NCBI GenBank assembly: GCA_938007945.1
Contig: CALLME010000167.1
Coordinates: forward strand, 1 to 15,363
Direction: 5' to 3'
DNA from: an uncultured Caulobacterales bacterium
GTDB taxonomy: Bacteria > Pseudomonadota > Alphaproteobacteria > Caulobacterales > Maricaulaceae
DNA: 15,363 nucleotides
Below the pieces are notes generated by a model that did not search any database, was not told the DNA's origin, and worked only from the letters and a program-made list of their open reading frames with translations. Positions 8,522 to 15,363 of the stretch are shown here, piece by piece (position 1 is the stretch's first letter; each line of letters begins with the position of its first letter). A program made the translations under genes and the position numbers.

Positions 8522-10399
8522 CTAAAGACCAAACGCCCGCGCCGTGTGATACGTTAGACCTGCCGCAACATAAGCTAGCCCGAAGAGATAGGCGAAAGCA
8601 AATAACGGCCATTTCCAGCCATTTGTTTCTTTCTTCATTATCGCTAGCGTCGAGAGGCATTGTGGGGCGAACACAAACCACGCGAGGAACGCCAGTGCCG
8701 TTGGAAGCGACCAACTGTTTTGCAAGACTTCACGAATGGGTCCGTCAATGGCCTCGCTATCCAAAGCATAAATCGTTGCGAGAGCACCGACGACAACTTC
8801 GCGCGCCGCCATACCCGGGATAAGGCTGATAGCAATTTCGAGATTGAATCCGATAGGTTTCAAAATCGGTTCAATCACCCCGCCAATCATACCTGCAAAT
8901 GTGCCAGCAATACCATCGTCCTTTGTCGGATAGCTTGCGAGGAACCAAATAATAATGGAGGCGGGTAAAATGATGCGGCCTGCGCGATTAATGAAAATCT
9001 TGGCCCGCTCCCAAAGACCCATGAGGTAGTCTTTAAAGACTGGCATTTTATAACTCGGCAATTCAATCAAGAGCGTCGACTTCGCCCCTTTCATAAGTGT
9101 GCGTTTGAAAATAAACGCCATAATCATAGCAAACACGATCCCTACGACCACGAGGCCAAAGGCGACGAGCCCTTGCAAGCCCAACACGCCGACCTTCGTA
9201 TTAGGAATAAAGGCGCCAATAATCATAATATAAACGGGCCAGCGCGCGGCACATGTCATCAGCGGCGCGATGAGTATCGTCGTTAGGCGGTCACGCTCCT
9301 GCTCAATCGTGCGCGCCGCCATAATACCAGGAATAGCGCAAGCAAAACTTGAAAGAAGCGGAATAAATGCACGTCCATTTAGGCCGACCTTGGCCATGAG
9401 CGTATCAACCAGAAACGCCGCGCGCGCCATATAACCTGATGCTTCGAGCAATAAGATAAATGCAAAAAGAATAACGATTTGCGGCAAGAAGATGAGAACG
9501 CTGCCAACGCCAGCAATAATACCGTCAGATATAAGTGATTTTACCCAACCATTGGGCAAAATTGCGTCCACTCGTCCTTGCAACCATGCAAACCCACCCT
9601 CAATCGCGTCCATGAATGGCCCCGACCACCAGTAAACGGCTTGGAACATGAATACGAGGAGTCCAGCCAAAATGAGTATCCCAAAAACTGGATGTAATAC
9701 AATCTTATCAATGCGTTGCGTAAATGTTTCGGCCTGCTCGATACGGCTGACAGCACCGCCTGTAATCTGACGTGCTTTGGCTTGCAAGTCTTTGAGTGTG
9801 TCGGCCTCTGGTTCTGGTTTGGCGGCTGAACCGTGGAGAACATCCCCCGCCCAGTCTTGTAAGAAATCAAGCAAATGTGCTCTGCCCGAGGCTCGTACGG
9901 CGACACAGCTAATCACAGGAATGCCAAGCAGGGCTTCAAGTTGATTGACATCAATATCAATCCCGTCCCGCGCTGCCATATCCATCATATTCAAGACAAG
10001 CACCATGGGCAGGCCGTAATTTTTGGCTTGTAGAACATTGTGTAAATGCGTTGTTATGTGAGAGGCGTCCATCATAAAAATGAGCCCGTCGGGACGGCGT
10101 TCACCCTCAAGATTACCGCGCACTGCATCAATCGCCACCCGCTCATCCATAGAATGTCCGCAATCACCATAAACACCTGGAAGGTCCAGGAGTTCAATGC
10201 CTTGCCCATTTGGTAATGCAAATTTGCCTTTGCGATATTCAACAGTGACGCCAGGATAGTTTGCGACCTTGGCTCGCCCGCCTGTCAGCGCGTTAAAAAG
10301 CGAGGTCTTCCCACAATTTGGCGCACCAAGAAGCGCTAGCCGCGCTGAGACTTCATTGACATCAGCGGTAGCCGCAGATGATATGGCGCTATCACCCAT
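8522..10399 (-). CDS. feoB: Ferrous iron transport protein B (FeoB)
   Basis: FeoB is the inner-membrane Fe2+ uptake channel or pump with a cytoplasmic G domain. The 625-residue protein starts with GTPase motifs: G1 GAPNCGKT (25-32), G2 in YPGVTVEYRKG (48-58), G3 DLPG (72-75), G4 NMMD (137-140) and G5 near SCVAVRASG (164-172). Membrane segments start near 236. The first Gate motif is at SFACAIPGIMAARTIE (351-366), followed by TCAARWPVYI (382-391). The last hydrophobic helices run to the C-terminus at FGL. The length is toward the short end of the family, with no FeoC fusion and no separate feoC visible. Its ATG shares one nucleotide with the feoA stop (TAATG), so the pair is translationally coupled. 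Iron regulation is suggested by the palindrome upstream of feoA. Confidence 0.97.
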   Translation of the reverse strand: MGDSAISSAATADVNEVSARLALLGAPNCGKTSLFNALTGGRAKVANYPGVTVEYRKGKFALPNGQGIELLDLPGVYGDCGHSMDERVAIDAVRGNLEGERRPDGLIFMMDASHITTHLHNVLQAKNYGLPMVLVLNMMDMAARDGIDIDVNQLEALLGIPVISCVAVRASGRAHLLDFLQDWAGDVLHGSAAKPEPEADTLKDLQAKARQITGGAVSRIEQAETFTQRIDKIVLHPVFGILILAGLLVFMFQAVYWWSGPFMDAIEGGFAWLQGRVDAILPNGWVKSLISDGIIAGVGSVLIFLPQIVILFAFILLLEASGYMARAAFLVDTLMAKVGLNGRAFIPLLSSFACAIPGIMAARTIEQERDRLTTILIAPLMTCAARWPVYIMIIGAFIPNTKVGVLGLQGLVAFGLVVVGIVFAMIMAFIFKRTLMKGAKSTLLIELPSYKMPVFKDYLMGLWERAKIFINRAGRIILPASIIIWFLASYPTKDDGIAGTFAGMIGGVIEPILKPIGFNLEIAISLIPGMAAREVVVGALATIYALDSEAIDGPIREVLQNSWSLPTALAFLAWFVFAPQCLSTLAIMKKETNGWKWPLFAFAYLFGLAYVAAGLTYHTARAFGL

Positions 10400-10653
10400 T
10401 ATAGTGCCTTGACTAAAATTGCTTGAGCTTCGCTCCTGCGTAACGCAATCAAAGCCCCATTAAGTCGTACAGACATGGGGTTTCGTCCAAAGAGCCCGAA
10501 ATGCAGAGCTTCTACCGGGTCGCCTTCGGCAAACCCAATCTCTCTCAAACGTGTCACAAGCTCTGCATCAGACAAATCGAACCCACATATGACGGCTTTT
10601 TCGTGCTTAGCGAGATCGCGTAACGTTATGGGGGTTTGTGAGTCTTGTATCAT
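10399..10653 (-). CDS. feoA: Ferrous iron transport protein A (FeoA)
   Basis: FeoA is a small cytoplasmic SH3-like protein that assists FeoB; its exact action is unsettled. From ATG 10653 there are 84 residues, the normal size. Visible family pattern: ITLRDL near the start, then LREIGFAEGDPVEALHFG (35-52) and MSVRLNGALIALRRSEAQAI, the typical strand order of the FeoA fold. The frame is open to an ATG at 10686, but that extension would place the Fur-like palindrome (10665-10679) inside the coding region. I therefore prefer MIQDSQ as the N-terminus, although its Shine-Dalgarno (AAAAGAA) is weak. It is coupled to feoB by TAATG. Confidence 0.92.
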   Translation of the reverse strand: MIQDSQTPITLRDLAKHEKAVICGFDLSDAELVTRLREIGFAEGDPVEALHFGLFGRNPMSVRLNGALIALRRSEAQAILVKAL

Positions 10654-10664
10654 AAGTTCTTTTA

Positions 10665-10684
10665 TGCGAACTATTCGCAATTGC
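10665..10684 (-). promoter_or_regulatory. Fur-like iron box upstream of feoA
   Basis: The core is a perfect palindrome, TGCGAA-N3-TTCGCA (10665-10679), ending 11 nt before the preferred feoA ATG. A second dyad, GCAATTGC (10677-10684), overlaps it. On the minus strand this reads as TTGCAA and TTGCGA hexamers followed by an inverted TTCGCA, like the overlapping-hexamer arrays of Fur. The G+C-containing half-site resembles alphaproteobacterial Fur boxes, from memory. The position before feoAB supports iron control. Confidence 0.55.
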
Positions 10685-10766
10685 AAAGAAAAATACCACT
10701 CAATCGCTTGAATTACACGGTCTTATTGCCTCGCAAAATATTCCGATAAAATCCTGAAACTGGGCA

Positions 10767-10795
10767 TAGACAGGACCGAGTCACTGTCCTATAAC
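10767..10795 (+). promoter_or_regulatory. Promoter of tRNA-Phe (-35 TAGACA, 17-nt spacer, -10 TATAAC)
   Basis: TAGACA (10767-10772) and TATAAC (10790-10795) each match five of six consensus bases and are separated by exactly 17 nt. A start near 10802 would leave a leader of about 34 nt before the tRNA. The bases after the -10 (CCGCC) form a G+C-rich discriminator, typical of stringently controlled stable-RNA promoters. The spacer contains AGGAC...GTCCT and a GAGTC (GANTC) site. Confidence 0.65.
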
Positions 10796-10835
10796 CCGCC
10801 GACTTATTCGGATGCCTATGAGTATTCGTAAGTGA

Positions 10836-10911
10836 GCCCGAATAGCTCAGTTGGTAGAGCAACGGATTGAAAATCCGTGTGTCCCTGGTTCAAATCCAGG
10901 TTCGGGCACCA
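10836..10911 (+). tRNA. tRNA-Phe (anticodon GAA)
   Basis: This is a complete 76-nt cloverleaf with encoded CCA. The acceptor stem pairs GCCCGAA (10836-10842) with TTCGGGC (10901-10907); A10908 is the discriminator, followed by CCA. The D arm is GCTC-AGTTGGTA-GAGC. The anticodon arm ACGGA-TTGAAAA-TCCGT has anticodon GAA at 10869-10871. The T arm is CCTGG-TTCAAAT-CCAGG. All stems pair fully. It is the only plus-strand gene in the window and converges on dnaE2, whose stop lies 80 nt beyond its 3' end. Confidence 0.98.
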
Positions 10912-10991
10912 TCGTTAATCTTCTGTATTTTTGAATTGTATATTGCGTGTTTTATGTACTGGATTCTTTGTAACTTTTCAGATTGCATGAG

Positions 10992-13900
10992 TTAGTGAAA
11001 GTCTCGGCTTGGGAATAATTTATTGGCTTGTTGCCTCGGATGACGCGCGCGCCCACCTCTTGAATTATAGTATCCTGATATATTGCGCTTGGGCAGAATT
11101 GGGCGATTTTTGGAAGGCGACAGCCGATTGCCGTAAGACACTTTGCCTTCGCGTTTCGCCTCTTTGGCCGGGATGGGACGGCGGGCTTCATCCGCGTTAT
11201 CATGCGTTGGATTGAGACGATCGCCTGCACTGCCCGCATCACCGAGTGTGTCGAGCAAATAGGACATATCCGTGATTTGATTGGCGATGACATGGGTGAC
11301 GATGCCTTCGCGTTGCAGCTTGCCGCGTATTTTCAGCAGCCGTCCCGCCATAACGGCTTTGCGGCAGCGCTCGAACATTTTGGGCCAGACCACGATATTG
11401 GACACGCCTGTCCCGTCTTCCAAAGTAAGAAAAATCACGCCGCTGGCTGTGCCGGGGCGTTGGCGTGTGATGACAAGACCGCAAACCTCGACGCGGCGAC
11501 CATCAATTGTGTTGCGCAAATCTTTGGATGGTAAAGTGTCACCTATATCGGATTGCAACAGTGTCACGGGATGCTCGCGCAGGGTCAGGCGTGTGCCGAT
11601 ATAATCTTCAAATACCTCTTCGCACAGATCCATAAGCGGTAGGCTAACAGAGCCTTCAGGCAGACCTTCTCCCAAACTCTCAAACAGCGGTAGTGGCTTT
11701 TCTCCGCCAAGGCCTTTGACCGCCCAGAGCGCGTCGCGGCGGTTTAGGCCATGCGCCGCAAAGGCGTCGGCTTGCGCGAGTTTTGACAGCGCCGTACGGT
11801 CCAATCCCGCCTTTCGCCACACCGCATCAATTGCGCGGTAGCCATTACCGCGTGCCGCCGAGAGCCAATGGCCGTCTTCCTCGCGAAAGCCTTTAATCTG
11901 CCGAAAACCCAACCGCACGCCGAGCTGTCCATTACCCGCAGGTTCCAGTACATTGTCCCAATAGCTATGCTCGGCGCAGATTGGCAAAATAAGGACGCCA
12001 TGTTCGCGGGCATCGCGGACAATCTGTGCAGGTGCGTAAAATCCCATAGGCTGAGAGTTGAGCAGCGCACAGCAAAAGACTTCGGGATGGTGGCATTTCA
12101 GCCAACTTGAGACATAAACCAGCAACGCGAAACTGGCAGCGTGACTCTCGGGAAAGCCGTATCCTGAAAAGCCCTCGAGCTGGCGAAAGACCGCGCAGGC
12201 AAAGTCTTCGTCATAGCCATTGTCGATACATCCCAAAATGAATTGGTCTTTGAATTTTTGGATGGTCCCCGGCCCGCGCGCCGTGCCGAGGGCGCGGCGC
12301 AGCTGGTCAGCCTCGCTTGGCGTGAACCCGGCGGCGACTGAGGCAATTTGCATGGCCTGTTCTTGAAAGAGCGGGATGCCAAGGGTCTTGCCGAGAACGG
12401 GCTTCAAGGCCTCCGACGGATAGACCACCGGTTCCTCGCCGCGCCGCCGTTTGATGAAGGGATGCACCATATCACCTTGAATGGGGCCGGGGCGGATGAC
12501 AGCGACCTCGATGACGAGGTCGTAAAATGTGCGCGGCCGCATGCGCGGCAGGAAATTCATCTGCGCGCGGCTCTCGACTTGGAAGACGCCGAGCGTATCG
12601 GCGATGCAGAGCATGTCATAAACCTTGGGGTCCTCTTGCGGAATGGTCGCGATGGAATAGTGCTCGCCTTTCCAATCGCCGAGCAGGTCAAACGCCTTGC
12701 GAATGCAGGTCAGCATGCCGAGTGCGAGCACATCGATTTTCAGCATGCCGATTTTATCGATGTCATCCTTGTCCCACTCAATAATCGTGCGGTCGGCCAT
12801 GGCGGCATTTTCAACGGGACACATTTCATCGAGCCGCCCCGCAGTGATAACAAAGCCGCCAACATGTTGCGAAAGGTGGCGCGGGAAGCCAATGATCTCG
12901 TGGGTGAGCTCCAGGGTTTGTCGCAGGCGCGGATCGGCGGCGTCGAGACCCGCTGCTTTTACGCGGTCATCGCCAACGCCCCGACTGCTCGTGCCCCACA
13001 CTTGCGACGACAGCGCAGCGACGGCGTCTTCTGACAGGCCCATGGCTTTGCCGACTTCGCGAATAGCGGCGCGGCTGCGAAAATGGATGACGGTGGAACA
13101 GATGCCCGCGCGGTGGCGGCCATATTTTTGATAGATATGCTGGATGACTTCTTCTCGGCGTTCATGCTCAAAATCGACATCGATATCCGGCGGCTCCCCG
13201 CGCACCTCGGAAATGAAGCGCTCAAACACCATAGAAATGGTTTCGGGCGAGGCCTCGGTAATGCCCAGCGCGTAGCAGACAACAGAATTAGCTGCAGAGC
13301 CCCGACCCTGACACAAAATATTCTGACTGCGCGCAAAGGCAACAATGTCGTAAACTGTTAGAAAATACCGCGCGTAATTCAGCTCTGCGATGAGTTTGAG
13401 TTCTTTCGCCACCATCGCCTGTACGCGCGGCGTCAGGCCATCGGGATAGCGCCATTTGAGTCCGTCTTCCGTGAGGCGGCGCAGGCGCGCATCGGCGTCC
13501 TCTCCGTCTGTGACTTCATCGGGATATTCATATTGCAACTCGTCCAGAGAGAACGGGCAGAGGTCCACAATGACTTGCGTATTGGCAAGGGCTTTGGAAT
13601 AGCCCTGAAACAAACGCCGCATTTCAAATTCGGATTTCAAACGCGCTTCGGCATTTGGCTGCGCGAGGCGGCCAAGTTTGTCGATTTTTACTTTCTCGCG
13701 AATACAGGACAGCACATCGGCCAAACGCCGCCGCCGCCCTGTGTGCATGATGACATGACCCATGGCGACGAGCGGAATCTCCAGCTCTCGCGATTGCTCC
13801 GCGCGCGCTGCAAAGCGGTCTTTATCGTCGCCGTCATAGAGCGGTTTGAGCGCGAGAAAAACATCATCGGCAAAGGCCGCTTTCAGGGCGGGTGTATGAC

Positions 13901-14279
13901 GAACGCCCTCAATTATAACAAAGAGGCACGCCCCGCCCCACTCAACCACATCCTCAATCGTCAAAACGCATTGCCCCTTCGCCGCGCGGCGTTTGCCGAG
14001 CGTCAGCAGACGGCAGAGATGGCCATAACCTCGGCGCGTTTTGGGATAGGCGACGATCTCTGCCCCGTCCGTCAAGATCAGGCGTACGGCCACAAGATAG
14101 GTTAGCCCCACCTCTTTCGCCGCCGCGTGACCGCGCACAATCCCGGCAAAGGTATTGGTGTCGGCAATGGCGATCGCGGACAGGCCCAGCTCTGCCGCTC
14201 GGGCGACCAGCTCATCGGCGTGGGAGGCGCCTTTGAGGAAGGTAAAATTCGACATGCAGTTCAGCTCTGCATAGCTCAT
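10992..14279 (-). CDS. dnaE2: Error-prone DNA polymerase DnaE2 (ImuC)
   Basis: DnaE2 is the second C-family DNA polymerase. With ImuA and ImuB it performs SOS-induced, mutagenic synthesis across lesions. The 1095-residue protein starts with a PHP domain (YAELNCMSNFTFLKGASHADEL, 3-24), followed by the palm and fingers. The catalytic acidic motif PPDIDVDFEHER (363-374) supplies Asp365 and Asp367, and KIDVLALGML (514-523) the third Asp516. Tandem HhH and an OB-fold region (RRVEVCGLVITRQRPGTASG, 928-947) come next. The C-terminus SRDFH is a hallmark of DnaE2 and absent from replicative DnaE1. The start at 14279 overlaps the imuB TGA as ATGA; the frame's extension to 14303 would enter imuB. The cassette is G+C-richer than its neighbours. 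No LexA box is visible, because the operon's promoter lies beyond the right edge. Confidence 0.97.
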   Translation of the reverse strand: MSYAELNCMSNFTFLKGASHADELVARAAELGLSAIAIADTNTFAGIVRGHAAAKEVGLTYLVAVRLILTDGAEIVAYPKTRRGYGHLCRLLTLGKRRAAKGQCVLTIEDVVEWGGACLFVIIEGVRHTPALKAAFADDVFLALKPLYDGDDKDRFAARAEQSRELEIPLVAMGHVIMHTGRRRRLADVLSCIREKVKIDKLGRLAQPNAEARLKSEFEMRRLFQGYSKALANTQVIVDLCPFSLDELQYEYPDEVTDGEDADARLRRLTEDGLKWRYPDGLTPRVQAMVAKELKLIAELNYARYFLTVYDIVAFARSQNILCQGRGSAANSVVCYALGITEASPETISMVFERFISEVRGEPPDIDVDFEHERREEVIQHIYQKYGRHRAGICSTVIHFRSRAAIREVGKAMGLSEDAVAALSSQVWGTSSRGVGDDRVKAAGLDAADPRLRQTLELTHEIIGFPRHLSQHVGGFVITAGRLDEMCPVENAAMADRTIIEWDKDDIDKIGMLKIDVLALGMLTCIRKAFDLLGDWKGEHYSIATIPQEDPKVYDMLCIADTLGVFQVESRAQMNFLPRMRPRTFYDLVIEVAVIRPGPIQGDMVHPFIKRRRGEEPVVYPSEALKPVLGKTLGIPLFQEQAMQIASVAAGFTPSEADQLRRALGTARGPGTIQKFKDQFILGCIDNGYDEDFACAVFRQLEGFSGYGFPESHAASFALLVYVSSWLKCHHPEVFCCALLNSQPMGFYAPAQIVRDAREHGVLILPICAEHSYWDNVLEPAGNGQLGVRLGFRQIKGFREEDGHWLSAARGNGYRAIDAVWRKAGLDRTALSKLAQADAFAAHGLNRRDALWAVKGLGGEKPLPLFESLGEGLPEGSVSLPLMDLCEEVFEDYIGTRLTLREHPVTLLQSDIGDTLPSKDLRNTIDGRRVEVCGLVITRQRPGTASGVIFLTLEDGTGVSNIVVWPKMFERCRKAVMAGRLLKIRGKLQREGIVTHVIANQITDMSYLLDTLGDAGSAGDRLNPTHDNADEARRPIPAKEAKREGKVSYGNRLSPSKNRPILPKRNISGYYNSRGGRARHPRQQANKLFPSRDFH

Positions 14280-15363
14280 GCAAACCGCCCCGCAATATAC
14301 CAATTGGGCTCGCCCGAGCCCGGATAGGTCATCAGCCAGAGGCGCGGACCGTCTTCAGTCTGCACTTGCCAATAATCGCGGGTCGCGGCTCTATCATCTT
14401 GCCACCATTCAGCAGTCAGACGCTCCGGTCCTTTGGCGTCATGGGTTGCGTAAACCGATTTTCGCCACTGAAACCGTTTGGGCGGGCGCCCTGATTCTAT
14501 CGTGATTAAACGCTCAGGCCGTTTGAACAAACGAACAGGACGGCGGCGCGGAGCGGTTGTCCAAGCCGCGGGCCCTCGGCGGTCCATAGCTTCCACGCAG
14601 ATAAATTCGCGCTCGGGCAAATGGCTTTGCATCGGCATGAATTGGCGCACGCGGTCAAAGCCAAGACGATTGCCGAGCGTTGAGATAATTTTAGATGTGT
14701 CGTCTTCAGCCTGTTTGTGACTGTCGAGGCTGATCTGAAAGGGCTGAATGGGCTCAATATGCACCGCCTCCAGCCGGAACCAATCCGCGCCGAACTCGAT
14801 TTTAAGGCCGTCCAGTGGCCGCTCAAATTGCTGCAAAATGGCCCGCCGCTCGTAGGTTGGCCGCGCAAAGCCGATATACAAAACATGATCACCCGTATCG
14901 ACGCAGCGCACAGTCAGCGCAAAGCGCCGTGCGCCTCTGGCTTCACTCTCCAATCGCCCCGCGACCGAAGCAATGAGGCGGCCCAGCACGTTCAACAGAT
15001 CGTCTTTCAATCCAATCGGATCAGGCAGCGTCATCCGTGCGGCATAGATGGGGTCTGCCGCCTTCGGCGAAACAGGATCAGGCGCATGACCGAGCGTGGC
15101 AGAGAGTGCCTTGGTCAGGTCCAGCCCAAAGCGCCGCACCAGCTCTGCGCTCTTAATCTCGGCGACTTGCCCAATCGTTTTAAGCCCTGTGCGCCGCAAA
15201 TCCGTCGCGGTCTTCGGCGGCAGGCGCAGTCCTTCCAGCGGGAGTGCTGCAAGCGCCGCGCCTGTCTTGCCTTCAGGTGCAATCTCAATTTCGCCGCTTT
15301 TAAACCGAGCCAAAGCCCAAGCCGCACCTTTCGTGTCCGCAACACCCATACGCGATGTCACAT
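14276..15363 (-). CDS. imuB: ImuB, Y-family polymerase-like mutagenesis protein (5' end missing)
   Basis: ImuB resembles a Y-family polymerase lacking catalytic residues. It bridges the beta clamp, ImuA and DnaE2 in SOS mutagenesis. The last 361 codons are present and the frame is open at the edge, so roughly the first third is missing. Visible family features, numbered from the first complete codon in the window: VADTKGAAWALARF (7-20), a HhH-like LRRTGLKTIGQVAEI (55-69), the little-finger-like region to about 200, and RRPVRLFKRPE (273-283). PPKRFQWR (293-300), GPERLTAEWW (311-320), RDYWQV (328-333) and a C-terminal WYIAGRFA follow. The clamp-binding position reads QISLD (209-213) rather than canonical QLxLF. 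The GTG at 15361 is internal, not a start. The stop overlaps dnaE2 by ATGA. imuA would be expected farther upstream, outside the window. Confidence 0.92.
   Translation of the reverse strand, partial: VTSRMGVADTKGAAWALARFKSGEIEIAPEGKTGAALAALPLEGLRLPPKTATDLRRTGLKTIGQVAEIKSAELVRRFGLDLTKALSATLGHAPDPVSPKAADPIYAARMTLPDPIGLKDDLLNVLGRLIASVAGRLESEARGARRFALTVRCVDTGDHVLYIGFARPTYERRAILQQFERPLDGLKIEFGADWFRLEAVHIEPIQPFQISLDSHKQAEDDTSKIISTLGNRLGFDRVRQFMPMQSHLPEREFICVEAMDRRGPAAWTTAPRRRPVRLFKRPERLITIESGRPPKRFQWRKSVYATHDAKGPERLTAEWWQDDRAATRDYWQVQTEDGPRLWLMTYPGSGEPNWYIAGRFA

Noticed and set aside
8412..8714. N-terminal extension of transketolase to 8714
   Set aside because: It overlaps the end of feoB in another frame, is rich in Cys/Arg and unlike any transketolase; the ATG at 8411 with GAGGG gives the normal length.
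10654..10686. feoA start at 10686
   Set aside because: It would place the iron-box palindrome inside the gene and adds eleven residues not typical of FeoA.
10912..10991. Terminator or attachment-site duplication between tRNA-Phe and dnaE2
   Set aside because: The gap is AT-rich with scattered T runs but has no stable hairpin and no second copy of the tRNA 3' end that I can find in the window.
12348..13034. Plus-strand open frame of 228 codons inside dnaE2
   Set aside because: It is antisense to conserved polymerase core sequence, and its low-complexity composition is what the reverse of a G+C-rich gene gives; I recognise no domain.
13533..14105. Plus-strand open frame of 190 codons opposite the DnaE2 PHP domain
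   Set aside because: It is antisense to a clearly conserved gene with no recognisable protein family; treated as a shadow.

Overview
The window looks like chromosomal DNA from an alphaproteobacterium. The evidence is the guaB/MAPEG/rsmB neighbourhood, an RlmE with a long basic N-terminus preceded by a Ppx/GppA phosphatase, an imuB-dnaE2 mutagenesis cassette, and a CtrA-type box (TTAA-N7-TTAACC) upstream of guaB. Hand-sampled lines give about 50-55% G+C over most of the window and near 59% in imuB-dnaE2. A stalked or budding marine lineage (Caulobacterales/Maricaulales-like) fits best, but I cannot fix a genus. Every protein gene is on the minus strand; only tRNA-Phe is on the plus strand.

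Layout from high to low coordinates, which is the direction of transcription for the proteins. At 15363-10992 lie the 3' part of imuB and complete dnaE2 (imuC), overlapping by 4 nt (ATGA); this is an SOS translesion cassette. At 10911-10836 a tRNA-Phe(GAA) faces it head-on and has a recognisable promoter. The 10654-10835 spacer is shared with the divergent feoA-feoB ferrous iron uptake operon, which has a Fur-like palindrome just before feoA. Next come transketolase (tkt), a small DUF442/TIGR01244 phosphatase/rhodanese-like protein joined to tkt by a TAATG overlap, and a SulP anion transporter with a STAS domain. Then come ppx/gppA and rlmE, overlapping by 8 nt. Last is a probable operon of guaB, a MAPEG membrane protein and rsmB. 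The rsmB start (GTG at 76) runs off the left edge and is visible only as 25 codons.

Functionally this is mostly housekeeping: GTP synthesis (guaB), rRNA modification (rlmE, rsmB), polyphosphate or (p)ppGpp turnover (ppx), the pentose phosphate pathway (tkt), iron and anion uptake, and damage-induced mutagenesis. I see no insertion sequence, CRISPR array, prophage or obviously new multi-gene system. The most interesting points are regulatory (the CtrA-type promoter layout before guaB, the iron box before feoA, and the tRNA promoter) and local oddities: a degenerate clamp-binding motif in ImuB, the DUF442 protein next to SulP, and the G+C-richer cassette beside a tRNA. No stretch longer than 300 bases lacks a gene, and I found no convincing intrinsic terminator in any gap.
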